Source: Opitutaceae bacterium
GTDB lineage: Bacteria; Verrucomicrobiota; Verrucomicrobiia; Opitutales; Opitutaceae
DNA length: 64,000 bases
Direction of reading: 5' to 3'
NCBI GenBank assembly: GCA_003164715.1
Contig: PLTZ01000009.1
Location: 1-64,000 of the forward strand
In this document: in pieces, positions 25,701 to 33,438 of the stretch
Position numbering within the stretch: the first letter of the stretch is position 1
Layout: every line of letters starts with the position of its first letter
Translations under genes and position numbers: made by a program
The notes under the pieces: generated by a model
What the model was told of the DNA's origin: nothing
Seen by the model: the letters and a program-made list of their open reading frames with translations, nothing else
Databases searched by the model: none

Positions 25701-26202
25701 GGGCGACCTCCGTTTCTTGCTTTGCCTCGCCTAGCGCGACTGAAACGGGCTGCCCGTCGGCAACCTCCCTGCCCCATTCCTTGAACTGCTCGCGCAGCGC
25801 GAGCGCCCCGAGCGGGCGGAGCTGCTCGACCATCTCGTTGATGACGCTGCGGACCTTATCACCCTCGGAGGCCGAGATCCACTCGAGCCGCACCCGCTGG
25901 TCCTCTATACCGAATTCGGCGAGCATCCGCTTGAGCATCTGGAACCGCCGGAGCGTCTTAAGGTTGCCCTCGACGTAATGGCAGTCGCCTATGTGGCACC
26001 CGCCGATGAGCACGCCGTCGGCGCCGCCCGCGAGCGCGGCCAGGATGAACTGCGGGTCGACGCGCCCCGAGCACATGAGGCGCACAATCCTCACGTTCGG
26101 CGCGTACTTCAGCCGAGAAACGCCGGCAAGGTCGGCGGCGGTGTAGGTGCACCAGTTGCAGAAGAATGCCACGATCCGTGGTTCCCAGTTCGCGTCATGC
26201 AT
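25693..26202 (-). CDS. mvhD: MvhD-type [2Fe-2S] electron-transfer subunit
   Basis: A 169-residue protein that links the hydrogenase to HdrA. The MvhD cysteine pattern is complete: FFCNWCTYTAADLAG, VRLMCSGRVDPQF and GGCHIGDCHY. It starts inside the last codons of hdrA (8-base overlap), with an AAGGAG ribosome site 9 bases before the ATG. A longer open frame upstream reads through hdrA and is rejected. Its presence is the key sign that the hydrogenase and Hdr proteins form one complex. Confidence 0.94.
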   Translation of the reverse strand: MHDANWEPRIVAFFCNWCTYTAADLAGVSRLKYAPNVRIVRLMCSGRVDPQFILAALAGGADGVLIGGCHIGDCHYVEGNLKTLRRFQMLKRMLAEFGIEDQRVRLEWISASEGDKVRSVINEMVEQLRPLGALALREQFKEWGREVADGQPVSVALGEAKQETEVAHV

Positions 26203-28195
26203 GGGTGAGCACTCCTTCGATTTCGCTGAAGATCTCATCGTCCTCGAACAGATGTTGGCGGATGGAGCCCGACGGGCACGCCGCCACGCAGGTGCCGCAG
26301 CCCTTGCAGAGCGCGGCGTTGATGGTCGCCTTCTGGGTCGTGCCATCCAGGGTGATCGCCGTGTACGGACAGAGTGGCAGGCAGGACTTGCATCCCGAGC
26401 AGTCCTCCTCGACGACGTATGCGGTGTTTGGCTCCTGCTCGATGTAGCCGCGGTCGATCAGCGCCATGGCCTCCGCCGCGGCCGCCCCGGCCTGTGCGAT
26501 GCTGTCGGGGATGTCCTTCGGCCCCTGGCAGCAGCCCGCGATGAACACACCGTCGGTGAAGGTGCTGACCGGCGCCAGCTTCGGATGCTTCTCCAGAAAC
26601 CAACCTTCGCTTCCGCAGCTCATGTTGAAGAGCCGGCGTACCGCCTGCGAGTCGGCCTGCGGCTCCATGCCGACGGCGAGGACAATCATGTCGACGGGTA
26701 TCCGGCGGACGACGCCTGCGAGGGTGTCCTCGGCGCGGATGACGAGCTTTCCCTCCTCCTCCGGGGTGAGCGCCCAGTCCGTTACCTCGGCCACGCGGCC
26801 GCGAACGAACTGGATGCCGTCCTTCAGCGACTTATCGTAGAACTCCTCGCAGCCCTTGCCCGGAGCGCGAATATCGAGGTAAAAGACCGTCACGTCGGCG
26901 CCGGTGTGCTCGCGCACGAGCTGGGCGAGCTTCATCGAGTGCATGCAGCAGGTGCGGGAGCACCAGCGGTTCGTCCTGAAGTCACGCGAGCCCACGCAGA
27001 GGACGAACGCCACCGACTGCGGGGTGCGCCCATCGCGCATGATGATCTCGCCACCCGTCGGCCCCGAGCTCGTCACGAGCCTCTCCAGCTCAATCGAGGT
27101 GACGACGTTTGGGTAGAGACCGTAGCCATACTGCGGGATGCGTTTTGCGTCGAAGAGCTTGAATCCCGTGGCGACGATGATGTTGCCCACCTTGATCTCA
27201 GCCATCTCCTCCTTCTGCGTGAAATCGATCGCTTGCCGGTCGGCGCACGCCTCGACGCACGTCTTCTTGCAGCGCCCGGACTTCAGCTGCAGGCATCGTT
27301 CCGGGTCAATGACGACGACCTGCGGCACGGCCTGCGGAAATGGGATGTAGATCGGCTTCCGTTTGCTCAGGCCCACGTTGAATTCGTCGGGGTACTTTCC
27401 CTCCTTGAATACGCACGCCTCGATGCACTCCTGGCAGCCGATGCAAAGCTCCTCGTTCACGTACCGCGGCTTACGCCTCACGGTCACGGTGTAGTTGCCG
27501 ACGTAGCCATCGACCTTCGCGACCTCCGAATAGGTCCAGAGCTTGATGTTCTTGTTCGCCCGGACAGCGGACATCTTCGGGGTCAGAATGCAGGCGGCGC
27601 AGTCGAGGGTCGGAAACGTCTTGTCGAACTTCGCCATGTGCCCACCTATGCTTGGGTCGCGCTCGACGAGGTAGACCTTCTTCCCGGCGTTCGCCAGGGT
27701 GAGCGCGGCGTGAATGCCCGAGATGCCGCCCCCGACGACGAGGACATCCGGATGGATCGCCACCCGCGTCGTCTCGAGCGCGCGATGGAACCGCACGCGA
27801 AGGACCGCGGCGCGCGCCAGCGCGACGGCCTTCGTCGTCGCCTTGGCGTGGTCGGTGTGCACCCACGAGTCGTGCTCGCGGATGTTCACCATCTGGAAGA
27901 AGTACCGGTTCAGACCGCCGGCCTCGACGGCGTTGCGAAACGTGTGCTCGTGCAGGAGGGGCGAGCAGGACGCGACGACGATGCGGTTGAGCGCGTGCTC
28001 TCGGATGTCGTTGCGTATGAGCTCCTGCCCGGGATCGGAGCACATGTACTTGTAGTCGCGCGAGACGACCACGCCCGGGAGCCCCGTGATTTCATGGGCC
28101 ACGGCCGTGCAATCGACCACGCCCCCGATGTTGTGGCCGCAGTGGCAAATGTAGAATCCGATGCGGATGTCGCCGTTCGTGAGATTCGTTTTCAT
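26195..28195 (-). CDS. hdrA: Heterodisulfide reductase-like subunit A (flavin, iron-sulfur)
   Basis: A 666-residue FAD protein, the electron-bifurcating core in methanogens. The order is an N-terminal cluster motif GFYICHCGHNIGG, then FAD binding VLVVGGGISGIHAALTLANA. The HdrA-specific cysteines follow in TLDCAACILTPKM, with an inserted ferredoxin-like region (CIGCQECIEAC, CKKTCVEAC). A second flavin-domain part (WCSRTCCMHSMK) precedes two C-terminal ferredoxin motifs, CSGCKSCLPLCP and CKGCGTCVAACP. The length matches canonical HdrA. No Sec codon is needed at any of these sites. ATG 28195 fits the family start, and hdrB ends 20 bases before it. Confidence 0.94.
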   Translation of the reverse strand: MKTNLTNGDIRIGFYICHCGHNIGGVVDCTAVAHEITGLPGVVVSRDYKYMCSDPGQELIRNDIREHALNRIVVASCSPLLHEHTFRNAVEAGGLNRYFFQMVNIREHDSWVHTDHAKATTKAVALARAAVLRVRFHRALETTRVAIHPDVLVVGGGISGIHAALTLANAGKKVYLVERDPSIGGHMAKFDKTFPTLDCAACILTPKMSAVRANKNIKLWTYSEVAKVDGYVGNYTVTVRRKPRYVNEELCIGCQECIEACVFKEGKYPDEFNVGLSKRKPIYIPFPQAVPQVVVIDPERCLQLKSGRCKKTCVEACADRQAIDFTQKEEMAEIKVGNIIVATGFKLFDAKRIPQYGYGLYPNVVTSIELERLVTSSGPTGGEIIMRDGRTPQSVAFVLCVGSRDFRTNRWCSRTCCMHSMKLAQLVREHTGADVTVFYLDIRAPGKGCEEFYDKSLKDGIQFVRGRVAEVTDWALTPEEEGKLVIRAEDTLAGVVRRIPVDMIVLAVGMEPQADSQAVRRLFNMSCGSEGWFLEKHPKLAPVSTFTDGVFIAGCCQGPKDIPDSIAQAGAAAAEAMALIDRGYIEQEPNTAYVVEEDCSGCKSCLPLCPYTAITLDGTTQKATINAALCKGCGTCVAACPSGSIRQHLFEDDEIFSEIEGVLTHA

Positions 28196-28215
28196 GGGGC
28201 GGACGTCGTTTGGAT

Positions 28216-29088
28216 TCAGGCCCTGGCAGGCAAGGCGGGCAGAGGCTTCATGCGCACGAAGTTGCGCCTCAAGCCGAGCTGTGACTCGGGCAGGCCGAAG
28301 GCGAGGCCCATCAGCTGGGTGAAATAGACGGTCGGTATCGGCACGGGCCCCCATTGGCGCGTCAGCTGGTCGTGATACGCGTCTAGGTTGAACTGGCAGA
28401 GCGGACAGATCGTCGCGATGACGTCCGCTCCGCGCCTGACCGCTTCCTTCAGGAGGATGTAGGTGAGACGCAGGCCGGTATCGGGAAGGGTGCCGGTCAG
28501 GCTGCCCCCACAGCACTTCGTCTTGAGCGGGTACGGGACCACCTCGGCACCGAGCGTCGCGAGCAGCCGGTCCATCGTGGTCGGGTTCCATGCGTCATCG
28601 AAGGTCGCGTAGGGGCGCACCACTTGGCAGCCGTAGTAGGGCGCGACCTTCAATCCGGTGAGCGGCCTCACGACCTTCTCCCGGATTACGTCGAGTCCGA
28701 CATCGTGGACCAGGATGTCGAGAGGATGGCGCACCGGCATCTCGCCGCTGTACCGAAGCCCGGCGCCCTCGAGCGCCCTCTGCACGGACCCCCGGATCTC
28801 TGGCGAGTCCTTCAGGTAGTGCTTCGTCTTGTTGAGCACGAGGTAGCACGCGCTGCACGGCGTGACCAGGTCGCGCGAGCCGGTCTTCTCCGCGATGGCG
28901 AGGTTCCGGGCGGCGAGAATGCAGGCCTTTGTCTCATCGACCGACATGTAGGCCGTCGCGCCGCAGCAATTCCAGTCGTTGAGCTCGACGAGCTCGACAC
29001 CGAGCTTCTCCATCACCGGCAGCAGCGATTCCTCGTAGGCCCGTCCGAGGCCCTTGAGCGAGCATCCTGGAAAATATGCGTATTTCAT
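28216..29088 (-). CDS. hdrB: Heterodisulfide reductase-like subunit B
   Basis: A 290-residue protein with both CCG domains complete. The first has PGCSLKG, WNCCGATAY and TPCSAC; the second has YYGCQVVRP, TKCCGGSLTG and ICPLCQ. In methanogens these bind the noncubane [4Fe-4S] clusters that cleave the CoM-S-S-CoB disulfide. This organism is not expected to have that substrate, so the acceptor is unknown. An excellent AAAGGAGG ribosome site precedes the ATG, which overlaps the hdrC stop by 4 bases. Confidence 0.94.
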   Translation of the reverse strand: MKYAYFPGCSLKGLGRAYEESLLPVMEKLGVELVELNDWNCCGATAYMSVDETKACILAARNLAIAEKTGSRDLVTPCSACYLVLNKTKHYLKDSPEIRGSVQRALEGAGLRYSGEMPVRHPLDILVHDVGLDVIREKVVRPLTGLKVAPYYGCQVVRPYATFDDAWNPTTMDRLLATLGAEVVPYPLKTKCCGGSLTGTLPDTGLRLTYILLKEAVRRGADVIATICPLCQFNLDAYHDQLTRQWGPVPIPTVYFTQLMGLAFGLPESQLGLRRNFVRMKPLPALPARA

Positions 29089-29690
29089 GCGGCCTCCTTT
29101 GGAGTGATGCGCCGTTCGTCGTGCAGGTCCGAGTCGAGCATGCCCGCCAGCTGGGCGCGGTTCTCGATGCGCTCGTGGCGAAGGACGAAGCGCCCCGTGC
29201 GGATGAGCCCAATGCCCTGGCGCCAGGAGCTGAGCACGGCCCGCCAGTTCGCCCGCAGGAAGAGCCGCATCACCAGCAGCGTCTCCGTGATTCGGCCCTT
29301 GCTGTGGACCATCTTGAAGAACTCCTTCGCGAGGATCGGAATGGGGAAGCGCTTGGGATATATTCCCTCGAGTATCGCCCGCTGCTTGAGCGCGTACATG
29401 ATGTCTGTGATCCGGATCTCGCGTGGGCACTCGACCGTGCAGGCATAGCACGAGGCGCAGAGCCAGATGCTCCGGCTGCGAAGGACCTCGTCCTTGAAGT
29501 CGGCGCGCACCAGCGCCATGATCTGGCGTGGCGAGTGCTCCATATACACGCTAAGCGGGCATGTTCCGGAGCAAGTACCGCATTGAATACAGCGCATTAG
29601 CTGCTCGCATCCCGGCACGCTCATTATTTCTCTGCCGAAGCCTTTTACTCGCTCAGCTTCGTACTTAACGGTCCGTGGGACTTGGATCAT
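29085..29690 (-). CDS. hdrC: Heterodisulfide reductase-like subunit C
   Basis: A 201-residue iron-sulfur protein that carries electrons from HdrA to HdrB. It has two [4Fe-4S] motifs, CIQCGTCSGTCP and CASCYACTVECP. The remaining helical part (PRQIMALVRADFKDEVL) is typical of the family. It is the first gene of the hydrogenase operon. A GGAGG site 9 bases before ATG 29690 supports this start over the longer frame to 29762. Confidence 0.93.
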   Translation of the reverse strand: MIQVPRTVKYEAERVKGFGREIMSVPGCEQLMRCIQCGTCSGTCPLSVYMEHSPRQIMALVRADFKDEVLRSRSIWLCASCYACTVECPREIRITDIMYALKQRAILEGIYPKRFPIPILAKEFFKMVHSKGRITETLLVMRLFLRANWRAVLSSWRQGIGLIRTGRFVLRHERIENRAQLAGMLDSDLHDERRITPKEAA

Positions 29691-30013
29691 CGGGGTAAGC
29701 CTCCACTGCCAACCAACGGCACTATCGGGGTTATGGTGTCGGGGGAACAGACCCCCCGACATCCGTCTTTATATTGGGTGCACGAATGAACTACGAGGAA
29801 ATAATATAGCGGTGCGCTTCTGGCTTCGCTGGCGCGCCAGCGAAGCTAGGCGGCTGCGCGCCCAAATAATTTTGACACTCGGGCGACGCGGAATTAGGAG
29901 GGTGCTTCGGCAAAGTAGAACCGCCACCAGGCGGAGGCTGATTTTGAAACGGTTCTTGCAATCGGGTCGGCCGGCTAGGGTCTGGCGGCGATAACCATAC
30001 AGTCGCTCCCACC
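29691..30013. other. Divergent intergenic region between hdrC and GltD-like paralogue 2
   Basis: A 323-base gap without a convincing gene. It must hold the promoters of both the hydrogenase operon and the second GltD-like gene. It is AT-richer than its surroundings around 29765-29815 and 29860-29900. A TTGACA hexamer is at 29872-29877, but no good -10 box follows it. The clearest element is a perfect 24-base palindrome at 29823-29846, listed separately. Confidence 0.6.
29823..29846. repeat. Perfect 24-base palindrome
   Basis: GCTTCGCTGGCG is followed directly by its exact reverse complement, with no spacer and no mismatch. It sits in the middle of the divergent hdrC / GltD-like promoter region. 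It could be a binding site for a dimeric regulator or a short extragenic palindrome. No T-tract follows, so it is not a convincing terminator. Confidence 0.75.
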
Positions 30014-31444
30014 ATGGATCCGCAACCCGCCCCTGGACGGAATCCGAAATACGCTTGGCGCGACGTCGCGCGTGCCGATGCCCCGAAGCGCCCGGCCCGG
30101 GATCGCATAGCGGATTTCCGCGCCACCTACCAATCCTACAATGATGCGGCCGCAAGCGAGCAGGCGAGCCGGTGCATCCAGTGTCCGACCCCGACTTGCG
30201 TCGAGGCGTGCCCGCTGACCATGCCGATCCCAGACTTGCTTCGCCTGACGGCCGACGGCCAGTTCGAGGAGGCCGCACGGCTGCTCAATTCGAGCCAAAG
30301 CATGCCCGAATTGTTCGTCCACGTCTGCTCGGCCGAGCGGCAGTGCGAGGCCGCGTGCATCCTTGCCGACCAGTCCGAACCGGTGTCCATCAGCTCAATA
30401 GCCCGCTTCCTGCTGGACTACGGCTGGAACCACGGGCTCTTCGATCCGCCCGCAAGCGCGCCCACCGGCAAGCATGTCGCGATCATCGGGGCCGGCCTGT
30501 GCGGGCTCGTCGCCGCAGACGGGCTCTCGAGGATGGGCCACACCGTCACGGTGTTCGATGCGTGCCGCAAGCCTGGCGGGCGGCTCGTGAACGGGCTGCC
30601 GGGGTTCCGTGTTGATCGCGATCTTATCGAGCGGCGGGTCCGCCTGCTCACCCAGCGAGGGGTGACGTTCCGAACCGGGATGATATGCGGCCGCGACCTG
30701 AAGCTCGGCCAGTTGCGCCGGGACTTTGACGCCGTGTTCTTCGGGCTTGGCCGCGCAAATCCGGTGCGGCTCGAGACCCCCGGCTCAAAGCTTCGCGGGG
30801 TGAGGCAGGCCTATTCATTCGTCGTGCGAAACACCACCAATGTCGCGCTCACCTCGCCGCCCGTCTACGTCCACAACCGCCGCGTGGTGGTGCTCGGCGG
30901 CGGCGAGACGGCCGTCGACGCCCTGCGGGTGGCGATCCGGTGCGGCGCAAGCGAGGCCGTCTGTGCCTACCGCCGGGACATCGCCGACATGACGGCGAGC
31001 TCCCGGGAGATCGACAACGCCATAGAGGAGGGCGCCCGCCTGCTCACGTTCACCCAAGCGGTCAAGGTGATCGGCAACGCCGAAGGCGACGTGACGGCCG
31101 TGCGCTGTGTGCGCACGGTGCCCGACCAGCCCGACGCCTCGGGACGCCGGAGGGTCTCCCCGGTCGCCGGCTCGGAATTCGAGATTCCGGCGGACGTGGT
31201 GCTGGTCGCCTACGGCTTCGAGGCGCCGAAACTCACGCAGATGGACGAATTCTCGGAGCTCGCCTTCGACAGGCAGGGATTCCTTATCGTCGACAAGGAC
31301 CTGATGACGAATCTTCCGGGCGTCTTCGCGGGCGGCTCGGTCGTCCGCGGCTCCGTGCCGCTGGTGACGATCGTTGGCGACTCAGCCGTCGCGGCTGCGT
31401 CAATCGACCGATACCTCGCGGCGCGCCACGCGCACGCCGCCTAG
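30014..31444 (+). CDS. GltD/NfnB-like FAD-NAD(P)H oxidoreductase (paralogue 2)
   Basis: A 476-residue paralogue of the gene at 21203. It shares the opening NPKYAW, the cluster motifs CIQCPTPTCVEACP and VCSAERQCEAAC, the FAD loop IGAGLCGLVAADGL and the NADPH loop VVVLGGGETAVDALRVA. The FAD loop has Leu-Cys where paralogue 1 has Pro-Gly. No glutamate synthase large subunit is nearby. It is divergent from hdrC, so the two paralogues bracket the hydrogenase-Hdr operon. A role as its NAD(P)H-linked partner is inference. Confidence 0.88.
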   Translation: MDPQPAPGRNPKYAWRDVARADAPKRPARDRIADFRATYQSYNDAAASEQASRCIQCPTPTCVEACPLTMPIPDLLRLTADGQFEEAARLLNSSQSMPELFVHVCSAERQCEAACILADQSEPVSISSIARFLLDYGWNHGLFDPPASAPTGKHVAIIGAGLCGLVAADGLSRMGHTVTVFDACRKPGGRLVNGLPGFRVDRDLIERRVRLLTQRGVTFRTGMICGRDLKLGQLRRDFDAVFFGLGRANPVRLETPGSKLRGVRQAYSFVVRNTTNVALTSPPVYVHNRRVVVLGGGETAVDALRVAIRCGASEAVCAYRRDIADMTASSREIDNAIEEGARLLTFTQAVKVIGNAEGDVTAVRCVRTVPDQPDASGRRRVSPVAGSEFEIPADVVLVAYGFEAPKLTQMDEFSELAFDRQGFLIVDKDLMTNLPGVFAGGSVVRGSVPLVTIVGDSAVAAASIDRYLAARHAHAA

Positions 31445-31590
31445 ATGGAGACTGGTGCCGGGTCTCGCTAGGGCGGGCGCTATGGGTCCACCGGCCGCGG
31501 AGCGACCGCTTTCTTGTTGCGGGGAGGTGGGCGGTCGCCCAAGTCACCAGTGCCCGACTAAGACGCCGAACCCCGCCCACTGAAAGAAGC

Positions 31591-33045
31591 ATGATCACCC
31601 CAAACCTATCCCGTCGCGGGTTCCTGAAGGCTTCCGCGCTGACCGGCGTCGGAGCGTCCCTCGTGCGCCTCGCTGGCGCGGGCCGGGCCGCCGAGCCTGC
31701 GCCAGCAAGCGGGGCTTCGGCCGAAAGCGACCTCGGGAGCGCGCCCCCAAGGCCGGAGGGCCAGATGCCGGTGCACACGCTCTCGACCCCGCCGCTCGAA
31801 CGCGTACGCGTGGCGGTCATCGGCCTCCACCGGGGCCTGGAGCACGTGCGCTCGTGCCTTGGTACCGAGTTCGCGGAGGTCGTCGGGGTCTGCGACTTGC
31901 GGGACGACCGGGCGCAGGCGGCCGCCGGGGCGTGCGTGACGCAGCGCGGCCGGCAGCCGTCCGTCTACAGCGGCTCGGAGAGCGTCTGGGAGAAGCTGGT
32001 TGATCGCGACGACATCGATGTCGTCTATATCGCCACGCCCTGGGCCTGGCATGTGCCGATGTGCCTGCGCGCGATGGAGCGGGGCAAGCACGCATTCGTC
32101 GAGGTCGCCGCCGCGATGACCGTGGAGGACTGCTGGAAACTCGTGAACACGAGCGAGCGCACCCGACGCCACTGCGTCATGCTTGAGAACTGCTGCTACG
32201 GCGAAAACGAGCTGCTCGTCCTGAACATGGCCCGGCAGGGCGTCTTTGGCGAGCTCACCCACGCGGAGTGCGGCTATATCCACGACTTGAGGGAGGTCCT
32301 CTTCGAACTCGGCTCCGAGGGAGATTGGCGGCGCGACTACCACCGGCAGCTCGACGGCAACCTGTATCCGACACATGGCCTGGGTCCCGTCGCGCAGTAC
32401 TTGGGGATCGGCCGCGGCGACCAGTTCAGGCTTCTGGTCTCGGTGAGCTCCGGTGAGGGCGGCCTCACCCGCTACCGCGACCTGAAGCAGCCGAACGGCG
32501 GCAGGCACGCCGGGGAGAAGTACGTCTGCGGCGACATGAACACCTCGGTCATCAGGACCGAGCTGGGGCGCACCATCATGCTCCAGCACGACGTGGTGAA
32601 CCCGCGCCCCTACAGCCGGATCAACGCCCTCTCCGGCACGGGCGGCACCTTCTTCGACTACCCGGCAAGGCTGGCTTTGGATGCGCCGGCTCGGTACGGC
32701 CTTGAGGCCACGGGGCCCCACGAGTGGCTGGGGGAGAAGGACCTGGAGAAAATGCGCCGGAGGTTCACGCATCCGCTCTGGAGCAGGCTTGCCGAGCGCG
32801 CGGCCGGAGCCGGCCACGGCGGCATGGACTATGTGATGAACTGGCGCCATCTGGACTGCCTCCGCCGGGGCGCGACGCCCGACAGCGTCGTCTATGACGC
32901 CGCCTCCTGGAGCTGCATCGTCGAACTCTCCGCCCGCTCGGTGGCCGCCGGCAGCATGCCAGTGGCTATTCCGGACTTCACACGGGGTCTCTGGAAGGCG
33001 ATGACGCCGCTCGGGATTGCCGAGGCGCCTGTGCGTGGGGCCTGA
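31591..33045 (+). CDS. GH109-type NAD-dependent alpha-N-acetylgalactosaminidase, Tat-exported (Gfo/Idh/MocA fold)
   Basis: A 484-residue protein with a twin-arginine signal (SRRGFLKASALTGVGASLVR), a Rossmann domain starting VRVAVIGLHRGLEHV, and YIATPWAWHVPMCLRAME typical of the Gfo/Idh/MocA family. The segment MLENCCYGENELLVLNMARQ followed by GVFGELTHAECGYIHDLR is characteristic of GH109 glycosidases. These cleave terminal alpha-GalNAc by a transient NAD+ redox step. With the GH20 gene it suggests use of host-type or microbial N-acetylated glycans. ATG 31591 gives the Tat motif at the very N-terminus. The longer open frame runs inside the previous gene. Confidence 0.87.
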   Translation: MITPNLSRRGFLKASALTGVGASLVRLAGAGRAAEPAPASGASAESDLGSAPPRPEGQMPVHTLSTPPLERVRVAVIGLHRGLEHVRSCLGTEFAEVVGVCDLRDDRAQAAAGACVTQRGRQPSVYSGSESVWEKLVDRDDIDVVYIATPWAWHVPMCLRAMERGKHAFVEVAAAMTVEDCWKLVNTSERTRRHCVMLENCCYGENELLVLNMARQGVFGELTHAECGYIHDLREVLFELGSEGDWRRDYHRQLDGNLYPTHGLGPVAQYLGIGRGDQFRLLVSVSSGEGGLTRYRDLKQPNGGRHAGEKYVCGDMNTSVIRTELGRTIMLQHDVVNPRPYSRINALSGTGGTFFDYPARLALDAPARYGLEATGPHEWLGEKDLEKMRRRFTHPLWSRLAERAAGAGHGGMDYVMNWRHLDCLRRGATPDSVVYDAASWSCIVELSARSVAAGSMPVAIPDFTRGLWKAMTPLGIAEAPVRGA

Positions 33046-33438
33046 GCCGGGCGGCCGGAAGCGACCGCGGGCGGCGCAAGGAGCCCTTGCCCGGCGGGGC
33101 GGGAACCTGTGCGCCCTGCTGAGAGCGTCATGTTCTGCGTCCCCGACATGGCGACCAAGGAGGTCATGGTGTCCGCCCCGATGGTCGTGCTGCTTCTTGG
33201 CCGGCTGTGCGGCCGCCGCCAGTAGGCTCACGGCCCCGGCATCTAGGCGCCATACAGAGATGCGACAGAGCCATTAGGCCACGGATCGTCTGGAAGCTCT
33301 TAGCGTCGGCTGTGACGACGGGCGGGCCGGTGACAAGAGCAGTCGCAGCAATCCAGGACCATTTTCCCCCCTTGGGTTTGCCACACCGCCCGATAACGTT
33401 GCTAGGATTAGGGGAATCTGAATGGTCGTCATCCTCAC
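33046..33438. other. Gene-free stretch containing a toxin remnant
   Basis: A 393-base gap between the GH109 and lipase-maturation-factor genes. The first 200 bases show no convincing gene on either strand; a 31-codon + strand frame from about 33130 has no support. Bases 33260-33388 encode, on the minus strand, the decayed end of a PIN-domain toxin, listed separately. No terminator is obvious. Confidence 0.6.
33260..33388 (-). pseudogene. Remnant of a PIN-domain (VapC-like) toxin gene
   Basis: A 43-codon stretch matches the C-terminal part of the intact PIN toxin at 36183-36575 at 27 of 43 residues, with WIAATALVT and PVVTA identical and FQTIRGLMALSH versus FQKIRGLRVLSH. The conserved GEND segment with the catalytic Asp is replaced by GGKWS. 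There is no start codon, no N-terminal half and no antitoxin, and the frame runs on past the homologous end. It is therefore a decayed fragment. It indicates that this neighbourhood has received PIN toxin modules more than once. Confidence 0.7.

Noticed and set aside
26147-28327. 726-codon open frame on the + strand opposite hdrA
   Set aside because: It is antisense to an intact HdrA with all cluster motifs; the translation is His/Arg/Val-rich shadow sequence of a GC-rich gene and has no recognisable domain.
33130-33225. 31-codon + strand frame before the lipase-maturation gene
   Set aside because: Too short, no ribosome site and no conserved feature seen.
31606-33231. 541-codon open frame on the minus strand opposite the GH109 gene
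   Set aside because: Almost entirely covered by a recognisable Tat-exported GH109 on the + strand. The protein has shadow-like composition.
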